Positions 34,981-45,870 of a stretch of DNA of 64,000 bases are shown here, one piece after another. Below the pieces are notes generated by a model, which saw nothing but the letters and a program-made list of their open reading frames with translations, had not been told where the DNA came from and ran no database searches. Positions within the stretch are counted from its first letter, which is position 1. Every line of letters starts with the position of its first letter. This stretch comes from Coniella vitis (Eukaryota; Ascomycota; Sordariomycetes; Diaporthales; Schizoparmaceae): contig WUJK01000004.1 of assembly GCA_011317545.1 (NCBI GenBank), positions 744,001 through 808,000 of the forward strand, read 5' to 3'. Made by a program: the position numbers and the translations under genes.

Positions 34981-37084
34981 ATGTCAGACACATCTGGAGA
35001 CCTGATAGCTTGCCTATATCCCACCGAGGACAAAAATAACAGAGCATCGGAACTTGTGATAAAAAATCCCGAGAATCGTGTACGCTATGCCGGGGCCCCC
35101 TCTTCGTCTACGTCTCCGCGCCCAACGGCGTCACCCCAAGAGCAACATTCTAGCCGTCACGAGCGGCAAGTGACGGAACCACCAGAAGAGCCAGAGGAGC
35201 ATGACTCTCCGCATCTTGAATTGAGGTTCAGCCACGGCCCACAAACTGCACATGGTTTTGTGTTCGGATCAGACGACAAGAGTGACATTGTCCTGCCCAG
35301 GATAAGTGGCATCAGCTTCCACCACTTTGCTCTTACATTTGATGAACAGAATCGCCCCGTCGTGCAGGATCTGGACTCGCTCTGTGGCACCGAGGTCACG
35401 TACGACGGTCAAGGAAAAGGGACGCGCCGTAAATTCCGCTGGATCATCGGCGGGGATGATACTCCCGACTTCGTGAAGAGCATCGTTATCAATATCCACC
35501 CGAACCTCCAGTTTCAGATTGTCGTTAATGATCATGACATCACCTCACAACGGTACCGAGACAACGTCAACTTGTTTCGACAAGGGTCGATGGGTACAGA
35601 AAATCTTTTTGGCCGACTCGACCTTCCTCCCGAAACCGAACGTCCTACTGGCACACATACTCCAGGCACGGGCGCCATCTTGATTCAGAAGAAGCTCGGC
35701 GAAGGCGGCTTCGGAGTCGTGACCCATTTTTGGAATGTCAGCACCGCGGAACAGTATGCTCTCAAGCAACCCTCCCAAAGAGCCATCAAAGACAAGGATG
35801 TGGATGTTCTTGCGTGGAAGAGGGAAGCTCATATCATGGGGCGAATCCAACATGTCAGTGCGCAAGTTCTCGACTGTGTACGCTCCAAGACTAACATGGT
35901 TTCTAGCAACACATAGTAAAGCTTCTAGACATCAAGTTTGACCCATGGCCAAAGTTGTACCTAGAATACGTTCCCGGCGGATCTCTCCGCGACCAAGAAC
36001 AAATCTCACTGAACGAGAGCACACAAATCCTCGAGCAGCTCCTCTCAGCCCTCGTCTACCTCCACACGTGCAATCCGCCCATTGTGCATCGTGATATCAA
36101 ATCGGACAATATCCTTGTTCAGTATCGATCTGCCGGCAAGATTCGTGTCAAATTTGGCGATTTTGGTCTCTCAAAAGGAAGGGGGGGGGGGGGAGCGGCG
36201 ATTGGAAAACAATCTGCGGCACGTGGAAATATGCTGCACCGGAAATCCTGGACAAGAAAAGGTACATCATGTCTGGCGGGACAAACACCATCAGGTATAC
36301 AGCCGCTGTGGATATTTGGTCTCTCGGCTTGGTCATATTTAGCCAGCTCTGCGGCCTTCCACCATACAAAACAGTGTACAACGACGAGGGATCCTTATGG
36401 TGCCAGAATATTGTCGGCAAGCTTCAAGAAGACCTGGAGAAGAATCCCAACGAGGTGATTCGATTCCTGTCGAGGACCATGCTGACCCTGCGGCCCGAGT
36501 CGCGGGGTTCAGCCCAAGTGTGCTACGACGGTCTGCGTCTTCTATCCACTGCGACTCAAGACACCTTTCATAGCTCAATCCCGGGATCTCAATACGTCCA
36601 AGATCCACGAGAAACGGCACGCCCTTATGGACATAATGCGGACGCAAATCCGCGGACCGTACTTGAAAAGCTTGACTGCTCGGAAAGCGATCCAACCGAA
36701 TGGGGTGATCTCCAAAGGTATATCAGGTCAGGCCCGCCCGCCCTGCCTGCTACTCATGGGAAAAGACCCCTAGGCACACCGAGCCCGGCTCCATCAAAGA
36801 CAAAGAAACGCATAAAGGGGAACGAAGACGAGAGTCTCGCGGCTCAGCCAGCCTCCGGAAAGCAGGGCCAGGCAGCGAGCCCCGACCTGGAACATTCTGG
36901 ACATAGTGTCATTCAGGATACCGAACACCAATTTGTGGCAAGCGAGGGTGCCCATATAGGGCACCTCACCAACACCGTCCCCTCTCAGGCGACAAGGAGC
37001 CGGGCCCTTGATGATCAGGCAATAGCAGCTACATTGTTGCGGGCAATGGAAAATTCGGATGATTGCAGAGCCCAGAGCGAATGA
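34981..37084 (+). pseudogene. FHA-domain serine/threonine protein kinase, frameshifted at a G13 run
   Basis: Exon 1 (34981-35853) and exon 2 (from 35907) are separated by a 53-nt intron with a GTCAGT donor. An FHA domain lies at about 80-185 (FGSDDKSDIVLPRISGISFHH, with Arg107, Ser109, Ser112 and His114/115 available for phosphopeptide binding). The kinase domain starts near 232 with glycine loop LGEGGFGVV, lysine 262 (ALKQ), HRDIKSDN (Asp354) and DFG (376-378). Straight after DFGLSK comes a run of 13 G (36181-36193). The frame then switches: the expected activation loop and APE (TICGTWKYAAPEIL, then YTAAVDIWSLGLVIF) read in another frame to the stop at 37084. One extra G (14) would restore a single 684-residue frame. 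This could be a true null allele, a slippage-prone site or an assembly error. The C-terminal third is disordered, with a KTKKRIK basic patch. Confidence 0.8.
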
Positions 37085-37702
37085 TTTCGGAATCAATTTC
37101 TGTTTTTGGGGTGCTGCGTTATCTTCATTGTTTTTCCTTTGGTGTATGTCTGTGGGTTTTGTTTCTGTTCATTGGTGATAGCCGGGAGAATATCTCCCCG
37201 TTGATGGCGGTTTCATTGGAATTATGATTCAGGATGCAGCGACTAATCTGTACCGGCTAGCCTACATCTAGACGTTCAGTTCCCTAATGAGCCCTGAAAT
37301 TCTAGCACTAATTCTTGCTGGGATCAAGCGAGTAGAATGCGCAAGCTTTAAGCTAATAGGGTTGACCCTGGCCTCCTGACCCTGCCCCTCCACCCCACGC
37401 ACCCAGCCCCAGCCCCGGGCCTTGGACTTGGCAATGGCGGGGCAGGTGTGATGGAAAGGAGGGGAAGAATATCCGATAATATGGAGGCTGTATGGGGAGT
37501 GTTTGCCCGAAGCTAGACTTGGCTGTCGTTCCTGTCTACTTCTTTTCTTGTGAGACATATCAAAGCGGGTTTTTAACTGTGTTGACTTCTTTCTCCTTCT
37601 GCTTTTTCAAGCTGTTTCGCATTGCAAGTGATCTGAAAGCGATACCATCACGAAGCACTCCACAACCCTCCTTTACTCCAGTAATCGGAAAACATACGCA
37701 CA
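37085..37702. other. Intergenic region before the aldo-keto reductase
   Basis: This holds the kinase 3' flank and the reductase promoter, with a C/T-rich leader at 37560-37700. No coding frame with a domain was found. Confidence 0.45.
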
Positions 37703-38213
37703 ATGGCTGACGTGAGCTTCACCCTCAACACGGGCCAGAAGATGCCCGCCATCGGTTACGGTATGTCTTTCTTTACCGTTTCTTCACTCTACTTCACTTT
37801 TGTGCTCGTCTTGCTTTACTTGTCTCCGCTCCCCTCCTGCTTCTCGGTCGAACCTGGCGGACTGGCTGACTGACGGACTGGTCGACTCTTTACACCACAG
37901 GCACATGGCAAGCAGCCCCTGGCGAAGTGGCTGAAGGCGTCTACCACGCTCTCAAGACAGGCTATCGCCTGATTGACTGCGCATACTGCTACGGCAACGA
38001 AGCCGAAGTCGGCGAGGGCCTGGCGCGGGCGTTCAAAGAGGGGATCGTCAAGCGGGAGGATGTTTTTGTTGTGACCAAGGTTTGGTAGGTCTTGTCTTTC
38101 GTTGAATCACTCTCCGTTTCTTACTTGTCACGAGATTTGACCATGATATAACATATCCTTTCAATTTTGTTTACTACACTACTGTTATCGTATGGCAATA
38201 TCCAGGTGAAGAA

Positions 38214-38248
<35 letters not shown>

Positions 38249-39126
38249 AGAGAAAAAGCCCATCATTAACACTCATTCTCCCACAACAGGACAACCTACA
38301 ACACCCGCGTCTCCCTCGGCCTCCAAAAGTCCCTCGCCGCGCTCCAACTCGACTACGTCGACCTCTTGCTCGTCCACTGGCCCCTCCTCATGAACCCCGC
38401 CGGCAACGACGACAGATTCCCCAAGCTGCCCGACGGCTCCCGCGACATCATCCGCGAGGGCTACCACCACGCCTCTGACACGTGGCGGCAGATGGAGGCT
38501 CTCCTCTCAAATCCAGACGATGCGAAGCTGTCTGCGCAGGCGACCAAGGGCACCCGCGCGATTGGCGTGAGTAACTATAGTAAGCGGTATTTGGACGAGT
38601 TGTTTGCGATCAGCCCCAAGGTCGTACCCGCTGTGAACCAGATTGAGAATCACCCTGCCTTGCCACAGAATGATATTGTCAAGGCGTGTAAAGAAAAGGG
38701 GATTCATGTCATGGCGTATAGTCCGTTGGGATCGACGGGTGGGCCGTTGTTCAAGGAGGAGAAGGTGGTTAAAGTGGCCGAGAAGCATGGCGTGGAGCCG
38801 GCGGTTGTCTTGTTGAGTTGGCATAGTAAGTGTTTGTTTTCGTTCACCACACTCTTCCTCTCTAATTTGTCACCTTCTTTTCTTTTTTGATACAGAGAAT
38901 TATACTGACAACATGATCCCTGACAAAAGTCCCCCGTGAAACCACCGTCCTCGCCAAGTCCGTCACCCCTTCCCGCATCGAGGCAAATCTGAAGCTCGTC
39001 AAGCTTGACGACGAGGACGTCAAGTTGCTGAACGAGTATGGTGAGGAGCTGGAGCGCACGGGTAAGGTGCAGCGCTATGTGTACCCGCCTTTTGGTATTG
39101 ACTTTGGGTTCCCGGATAAGTCGTGA
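37703..39126 (+). CDS. NADPH-dependent aldo-keto reductase (glycerol dehydrogenase / aldose reductase type)
   Basis: Four exons, 37703-37760, 37901-38084, 38290-38825 and 38930-39126, join in phase to 324 residues. The aldo-keto reductase tetrad is complete: Asp45 and Tyr50 (LIDCAYCYGNE), Lys79 (VVTKVW) and His110 (LLLVHWP). Other landmarks are GVSNYSKRYL, VNQIENHP, AYSPLGS and LAKSVTPSRI, the last in the cofactor pocket. The enzyme should reduce aldehydes or aldoses, or oxidise polyols, with NADP(H) in the cytosol. It resembles the Gcy1/Ypr1 and aldose reductase groups, but the substrate cannot be fixed from sequence. Intron 2 (38085-38289) carries a run of 30 A. The last intron ends with the acceptor CAAAAG. 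It is the first of three neighbouring oxidoreductases and is convergent with the polyol dehydrogenase. Confidence 0.92.
38216..38245 (+). repeat. A30 homopolymer inside an intron
   Basis: Thirty consecutive A lie in intron 2 of the aldo-keto reductase, about 45 bp before the acceptor, followed by GAGAGAGA. It may vary in length. Confidence 0.9.
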
Positions 39127-39502
39127 GACTGTCTGTTGACGATGCTGGAAGGACAGAGGAATGGTATAGTAGAGTAGACAGAGCGCAGATAGATAGAATA
39201 TATGAAATAAATCGAGATTTGGAAAGATGAGAAGTTCAATCTATTCAGACATGTCGTACATATTCCAACTGATGTATTGCTACGTGAGTTTGTGCTGAGC
39301 TATTGCTGCGTTGCCAACTTTTGCCACTGGGTTTGTGTGCTCTCAAGTACTTGACACCATTTGAGAGGATATATCTCTACTAGACTCTCTTCATATTCAA
39401 ATATTACCGATTTTCCTTCTATGAAATAGATTCTTCCCGTGTATCCAATAGAAGCCCATAAAAACCCACACCAACAAAAGAACACACATATATGCCCCAT
39501 TA
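39127..39502. other. Convergent 3' flanks
   Basis: A 376-bp A/T-rich gap lies between the stop of the aldo-keto reductase and the stop of the polyol dehydrogenase. No gene was found. Confidence 0.5.
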
Positions 39503-41018
39503 TCACATATTAACCATCACCTTCAACACCAACTTGTCATCATCATCCTTAACCCTAGCAGCCATGCCAAACGCGTCGGGGATACGATCGAGCGACTCGT
39601 AGCGGTGCGTGATCAGCTCGTGCACAGGCGGCAGCAAGGGGTTCTTGCTGGCCAGCAGCTCAATCACGCGCGGGTACGTGTGGGCGTAGCGAAACACACC
39701 CACGAGGTCGACCTCCTTGAGCGAGGCGGCGGAAATGGGGAGTGTTTGGATGGGGTTGCCCATGCCGATGATGAGGACGCGGCCGCCAGGTTGTGTGGCC
39801 TAGATTTTTGTTGGAATCCGGTTTGTCAGTCAAGTCTGCTAAATAGAATAGAAGGCATCACAGGCCTGAGAGATAGAAGAAGGTGGAAGAAGAAGAAGGT
39901 GGAAGAAGAAGAAGAAGAAGAAGAAGAAGAAGAAGAAGAAGAAGAAGAAGAAGAAGAAGAAGAAGAAGAAGAAGAAGAAGAAGAAGAAGAAGAAGAAGAA
40001 GAAGAAGAAGAAAAGAAAACATGGCAATTGGGGAACAAACTCACATAAATCGCAGCCTGCAAACAACTTTCCACGCCCGTACACTCAAATGTGACCTCCA
40101 CATCCCCGACCACCTCACCCCCCTTGGTCGTCGCCTCGGCGACCAACGCCGCAACCTCCTTTGCAAACTCAAGCTTAGCGTCGATGCCCTCGGGTCTCTT
40201 CATGGGCACCACCACACCCGCATCCGCAAACCCCTTTTCCTGTGCCCACGCCACGCGATCGGCATTGATATCCGCCACGACCACTTTGCCCGCTCCGCGC
40301 ACTTTACTCACAGCGCAGCAAAGCAAGCCCACAGCGCCCGCGCCCAGAACCAACACAGTTGGCCCCACCGCAACGGCACCACCACCACCACCAGAAGAGG
40401 GCGAGGGGACAGCGGCACCGACGGGCAGTCCCGCACGGTCCGCCGCGTGCAGCGCAACCGACAGCGGCTCCGCAAGCGCGCCCATCTCGAGCGACAGGCC
40501 CGCGGGCAGCTTGTGCGCCAGATGCGCCGGGTGGGAGATGACGTCCTGGAGGGTGCCCTGCGTATGGGGCACGGACTTGGCGCTGGAGCGGAAGCGCATC
40601 GAGCGGCAGATGTTGTACCGTCCGGAGCGGCACAGCGTGCACTCGTTGCAGGGCAGGCCGACTTCGAGGGCGACGGCGTCGCCTGGTTGGAGGTGGGTGA
40701 CGTCGGGGCCGACGGCGGTGACGATGCCGGCGGATTCGTGGCCGAGCGTCAGGGGTTCGCGGACGAGGATGTCGCCGTTGCGGAAGTGGGAAAAGTAGTG
40801 CAGGTCGGAGCCGCAGAGACCGGTGGATTTGATGGAGACGAGGATGTCTGTTGGTGCGAGAGGTGGGAGTGTGCGTTCTTCCTGGGGTTAGTTGTGTTAG
40901 TTGGGGGTTCTCTTGATGGAGTGGAAAGTTGAGGAGATTGGGTATATTATAATCTTACTACTCGTAGGTCCTTTGCGCCGTGGAGCACAGAAGCTCGAAC
41001 AGTCTGAGTCTCGGACAT
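39503..41018 (-). CDS. Zinc-dependent polyol dehydrogenase (sorbitol / xylitol / L-arabinitol type)
   Basis: Three exons, 41018-40959, 40881-40045 and 39799-39503, all phase 0, give 397 residues. The catalytic zinc site shows Cys43 (TGLCGSDLHYF) and His68-Glu69 (LGHES). The structural zinc lobe Cys98, Cys101, Cys104, Cys112 (CNECTLCRSGRYNIC) is complete. The dinucleotide fold has VLVLGAGAVGLL. An acidic residue in VVADINADRV suggests NAD preference (family rule). The product should oxidise a sugar alcohol to a ketose. A Gly/Ser/Pro loop (about residues 185-195) is longer than usual. Intron 2 (40044-39800) contains 37 GAA/TTC repeats on the sense strand as TTC. The gene shares an upstream region with the SDR at 42212. 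Confidence 0.93.
39902..40012. repeat. Pure (GAA/TTC)37 microsatellite in an intron
   Basis: There are 37 uninterrupted GAA triplets on the plus strand (TTC on the transcribed sense strand) inside intron 2 of the polyol dehydrogenase. Imperfect GAA units precede it from about 39888. Tracts of this type can form triplexes and change length. Confidence 0.93.
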
Positions 41019-42211
41019 TTTGATAGTAATAAAGGCTTTATGAGAGTAGAAGGGAGTTTGGAAGATGGCTGTGGGTGTATAGGTGCGAAGGTGGTGGAGA
41101 GAAACGGAGCAAGAGAAAAAAAGAATCAAGGCGTGGGAGTGGTTGGAAGAGTTGCGGATAGCTTCACATGCAAAGTCGAGGCAGGCAGCTAGGCGGTGGG
41201 CGTGCTTTCCTTTTGTTGCTGCTATAACTTTTCCCCGTGACTCGGACCACGGTCTGAGCAAGCTTCACGAGGTCAATTCCTCCGATATCGACCGTGAATA
41301 TGAGCACAGCTTTGGCTAGCTGGCTAGGTAGAAAAGTTACAGAGTCAACCACCTGCTCGATCTCTACAAGGTTACCACCTCGGCGACAGAACACCATGCC
41401 AGGGTCACCTAGTTAGCTCCAGGTTCACTTCGAGCCGTAGCCAATGCGGGGTGAGACCCACCAGGGCTTGGCCCCACCCTAGGTTTATCGTGAGCTGCGT
41501 TACTGGACAGCCGATTTGCATCGTACGTAATGTTACGCGGTGGTGTTGCGCGAGACACGCTCCCTCTTGGCTACTAGTAAAGGTTGACCACAGATGACTG
41601 TACTATGTATGGCGGAGTGACAATTTTGTCAGCTCTAATGTCAACCTGCTTCCTCATATATTCGAAGAGATAGTTGGAATGCGATAGCAAACAAATCAAT
41701 ATTCTTATGCAAGTCATCCTTCTATGCCTTTGTACCGTTCCCCAAACTTCCATTGATACCCCCACGACGTCAGAGTAGCCCCGGTTTTAGTGTTGGGAAC
41801 AAATATCTTCCAAGAACAAGGCCCCCATGTTCCCGCCCCGCATCATCCTGCGCTCTGTTCCCGCCCTTCCCCAAAGTAATGAAATCAAGACGGAGCGGGG
41901 TGCCGAGGGGTAACTTTCGCCGAGGATTGCCGCTACCCTTTTGGAATGCGCCCGACGCCGATGCCGCTGTTGGTTCATCAAGAGTAAAGCTGGAAGGGGG
42001 GGGGGGGAAGAGACGAAACGAGTTGCTGCAGCTCTTTTTATGAAGCCATCATGAAGAGTGACTTCCTCCAGTCTCCCACCCCATCCTTTTTCTCGTCTTT
42101 TCTCATCGCTATCACCCTTCTCTCCCTATCCCCAAAGTAGATAGCAACAACAACCACGCCGTCACCCCCACCTTCACCACCCATCATCAATTTCCCCTCA
42201 CCTCCAGGATT
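41019..42211. other. Divergent promoter of the polyol dehydrogenase and SDR
   Basis: A 1.2-kb region between two divergent oxidoreductase start codons. It holds TACTATGTA at 41601 and a G12 run at 41996-42007. A C/T-rich leader precedes the SDR ATG. No coding frame with a domain was found. Confidence 0.5.
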
Positions 42212-43119
42212 ATGGCAACCACAAATAACGCCCTCTTCTCCCTCGAGGGCCACACAGCCCTCGTCACGGGCGCAACCCGCGGCATAGGCCAAGCAGTCGC
42301 CATCGCTCTCGCAGAAGCAGGCGCAGACATCATTCTCATCCAGGTAATTCAAACCTCACACCGAATCCCCCCCCCCATCCCACTCTCCTCTCCAAGACGA
42401 ACACGCTTCCAAATACTAACCAACGGCCCTCTCCTCCCCCTCGCCCCACCCAAAAACAGCGCGACACCTCCAACCTCACAACCCAGTCCGCTATTCTCGC
42501 CCTCAACCGCTCCTGCAAGATTTACACCGCCGACCTTGCCTCCCCGGAGTCCATCCCTGCCTTGGTACCCACCATCCTCGCCGACGGCCACCAGATCCGC
42601 ATCCTCGTCAACTGCGCCGGGATCCAGCGCCGCCACCCATCGCACCAGTTCCCCCTCGAAGACTGGTCCGCCGTCCTCCAGGTCAATCTCTCGACGCCTT
42701 TCCTCCTCTGCCGCGACATCGCCGCCCACATGCTCACCCTCCCGCCGCACCCCGTGACGAACCGCGTCGGCAGCATCATCAACTTTGGCTCGCTGCTGTC
42801 CTTCCAGGGCGGCATCACCGTGCCGGCCTACGCGGCAAGCAAAGGCGGCATCGCGCAAATGACAAAGACGTTTGCGAATGAGTGGACGCAAAAAGGCATC
42901 ACGGTGAATTGTATTGCGCCTGGGTATATTGCTACGGACATGAACGAGGCCCTGTTGAAGGATGAGGGCAGGTTGAAGAGTATTTCGGAACGCATTCCGG
43001 CGGGGAGATGGGGCACGCCTGAGGATTTCAAGGGCCCCGCCGTGTTTTTGGCGAGTAAGGCTGGGGCGTACATGAGTGGACATACGTTGACGGTTGATGG
43101 TGGTTGGATGGGTAGGTGA
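42212..43119 (+). CDS. Short-chain dehydrogenase/reductase, 2-deoxy-D-gluconate 3-dehydrogenase (KduD) type
   Basis: Exons 42212-42343 and 42460-43119 give 263 residues; the 116-nt intron has a CTAAC branch site and an AAACAG acceptor. The cofactor motif TGATRGIG (residues 19-26), the NAG element (NCAG, 95-98), Ser155 and the catalytic YAASK (Tyr168, Lys172) are all present. The segment NCIAPGYIATDMNEAL and the end SGHTLTVDGGWMGR resemble the KduD / gluconate 5-dehydrogenase group, which oxidises or reduces keto-sugar acids with NAD(P). The exact substrate is inference. It is divergent from the polyol dehydrogenase and 3 kb from the aldo-keto reductase, suggesting a small sugar-oxidoreduction group. 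Confidence 0.9.
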
Positions 43120-43415
43120 AGTGAGACGGATGAATGCATGGATGGATGGATCGTAAGTTGTGAGAACGTTATCGATTTTGATGCCTCAAGTCATATGGTT
43201 TCGAGAATATGTATGATCGGAAAAAAGAAGAAGAACTATCATGGAATATACCAAAATGAAAACGCCATGACGGACCAATCAAGCCATATGTGCGCTCGTC
43301 CTGTCCGTGTCTTTGTCCATCACTAGCTTAACCCCAAGAGCGCCGGCTATTATAATCGCAAAAAGAAAACAAATCTCCACTCGTACATAGTACACTCCAT
43401 ATCATACAGATGATA

Positions 43416-44845
43416 TTAATACAAAGACGACCCCAGTGAGCTAGCCACCTCGATATCCGACCCTGGTGGCGTAATATCCATAGGGAACCACCGTGGCATC
43501 CGCTGCTTGATCTTCACGTCACCAGACAGTGAAGGCAGCAGAATCGGCGCTACCTCAATCTCGCTCGCGCTGCTATCCATGACCGCTTCCATCCACCCAT
43601 ACAACCGGCCAATGTCAGACGTCTCAACTTGCCCGGCACACGCGGTCGAGCCGCTCTGATAGGCCGACAAGACCATCAGAACCTCGGACTCGTCTTCCGC
43701 TTCCACCATGGGCGGTGTCCACAATCCGCTCGACTCTGGGAAAGCCTTGACGCCACCGCTCACCAGCAGTGTTCTACACAGTGGTGACTGCGTGAAAAAG
43801 GCACTCTCAGTAGCGGCCTGCTCACCGGCATACGCCACGACGCCCTTGACGCGCGCTCCATGCGTACCGACAGCTCTTGTGGCAACGTCGCTCTCCGCCA
43901 TGATGACCACTCTCTCCATGTCAAAGAAGAACATGCCATTCATCCAGTCAAGAACGCTGCTCATTCGCCTGCTCTCCGCCTCGGCGCCGTCTTCCGAGGC
44001 CTCAACCATGACACAGGCCCAGCCCTTGCTGAGTATATCCTCGCACGTCCTGAAGTTGCCTGTGCGGTCGGTGCTCACAATGAGTGCGACGGCGCATTGT
44101 TGACCAGTCAACAGAGTCTCAAGAGGGACGCGGACGAATGCTGGAATCTCAGGGCGGCGGACAAAGCCGACACCCTGACGGCCGTGCGTCTTCAGGTCGC
44201 CGCGCTGGCTGGCATCGGGGTGTGTGAGTGGATCGTGGATGTGCGGGATCAAAACTTCGTCGAGTGGGCTATTGAGGCCGCTCAGGCTGACAGCCTCAAT
44301 GTAGTACGACTTTTGCAATGCGTATGCCTCTGCTTTGAGGGCGCAAACGTCTTGAGTAGCCGACGAAGCGGCGGGGAATCTGGCTACACGCAAAAGAGCG
44401 CATGCACGGAGGAGCAGCGCCGATGCGCGCTCTGTATTTTCTGGCGAGAGAAGGGAAGCTCTGGCCTCGGCGGCTAGGGATTCTGCGACGGACAAAAACG
44501 TAGTTGTGTAGATCGGACAGTTGGTAGAGGTCACGCCTCGTTGAATGAGGCTAGCCATGAGTGGAGCGATATCGAGGTACGAGGCATCTTGGAAGGGGTG
44601 GGATTGGCGCTTGCACTGGAAGGGAGGAAGAAGCAAAAGGTTAGTACACAGGAATGAGCAGGGATGATAAAGCTCGGCACAGGACATACCGCTGCCTTCC
44701 ACCTTGTTTCCCATAGTGTCTTGAGATCCTCGGCCAATTCGACATCTAGTACTTGGTGCTGTCTCTTTTGCAGCTTGCTGGGCTTTTTGAGGCCATTGGC
44801 AGACCATAAGCCACCGTCAGGGCTCAGGGTGCGAGCAGGCGACAT
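43416..44845 (-). CDS. Conserved fungal protein of unknown function (451 aa)
   Basis: Exon 1 (44845-44690) and exon 2 (44615-43416) join in phase 0 across a 74-nt intron (GTATGT ... TTCCAG), reading RWKAA-CKRQSHPFQ; total 451 residues. The N-terminus MSPARTLSPDGGLWSANG and the block HPFQDASYLDIAPLMASLIQ look conserved. The C-terminal half has alternating strands and helices (CAVALIVSTDRTGNF, WACVMVEASEDGAE, RVVIMAESDVATRAVG) reminiscent of an alpha/beta-hydrolase core. No clear GxSxG elbow is present: the serine lies in ESD. The long start frame would read through the intron in another frame if unspliced. I do not assign a reaction. It is convergent with the SDR, with 296 bp between stops. 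Confidence 0.75.
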
Positions 44846-45310
44846 GGTGAAAATTTGAGTGCGAGGTGGGTTGGGTGGCGAGAGAAACGGAGGGGAGTGG
44901 TCCGTAGGTCGTGTTTATGGCGTGTTGAAGGAGACAACTTTGTGGGTGTGATGCTTTACGAATTCGCCGTCAACGAGTCTCTGGTAGACGTGGATGTCTT
45001 TACGGACTCGGATGTGCGGGGAGGAGCCGAGGTGCTGACGGAGGGTGCTGCGGACTCTGGCGATTGTGCGTGAGTTTTGGAGTCAGGTCGACCACAAAGG
45101 TAGTTTGTTGTTGCCAGAGGATGGCCAAGTGCAAGTGTAACAGGTTTAGAACAAAAAAAAAAGGCGTATCGCAAGAGTGGCAGGTTGTTGGGGAGGGCGG
45201 CGAGCTTATTATGATGGAGGGCGAGAGAGAAGCGGCAGGGTGACAGTGACAGTCGGCGAAAAGCAGGGAGTGTACTTTGGCAAAGTAACTTACGGTTGTT
45301 GGGGCGGGGT

Positions 45311-45350
45311 GTGCTGGGGCGTGCTGGGGCGTGCTGGGGCTTGCTGGGGC
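45311..45350. repeat. Four tandem copies of a 10-bp unit
   Basis: The unit GTGCTGGGGC occurs four times head to tail (the last copy begins with T). It lies upstream of the frame at 44916-45060, in presumed leader sequence. Confidence 0.85.
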
Positions 45351-45762
45351 TTTGGCTCGACTGGGCGCGAAGAAGCGAAGGGATTCCTGCGGATCTCCAC
45401 ACTAGCAACCGATTATGCAGCCCCGAAGATTTGCGAGCCGATGTGGATTCGGAAAAGAGGGGAAGCTAAAAATCAACAAAAAGAATTGGAGGATATGTCA
45501 CGCGGATGTTTGATGGTAGTATCTGTTTAAATTGGGAGCCCCAAAGTGTGCAAGAAAGGAAGCAGGACGCAAAGCAAAGTATGGCAAGCACCCTGGCGAT
45601 CAGTTGATGATGGTCATAAAAACCTGAGACAGGGCAAAGAGGAGACGAAACAATCAAAGCAAAACAGAGTTAAGAAGGAAGAAAAATAGAAGAACACAAT
45701 CCAGGCGACAAGGGAGTATATACATGGAACAGGAGACTGGTCAAACAATCAATCCAACCCAC

Positions 45763-45870
45763 TTACTCTGCGCGCGTGGCGGCAATGCGGATCTTGTCGA
45801 GGGTGGCCGTCAACTCCCTGACGTAAACGTCGTCGTCGCTGACATTGCCAGTCTTTCGTCTGCCGCGCAT
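45763..45870 (-). CDS. Possible small protein or first exon (35 codons)
   Basis: A 35-codon frame starts at ATG 45870 and reads MRGRRKTGNVSDDDVYVREL, then LDKIRIAATRAE before TAA. The final bases GA|GTAAGT form a perfect donor, so it may be a first exon. Joined to an acceptor CGCCAG near 45060, the phase would fit the coding-looking frame ending ...VVSFNTP at about 44914, but the intron (about 700 nt) would be long for this genome. I do not recognise it. A real small gene is possible, and confidence is low. Confidence 0.25.
   Translation of the reverse strand: MRGRRKTGNVSDDDVYVRELTATLDKIRIAATRAE

Noticed and set aside
39883..40932. Plus-strand frame of 349 codons with polyarginine/glutamate
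   Set aside because: It is the antisense of the polyol dehydrogenase and its GAA-repeat intron; the repeat alone keeps the frame open.
42349..43083. 244-codon minus-strand frame
   Set aside because: It is antisense to the SDR gene, whose cofactor and active-site motifs are clear on the plus strand.
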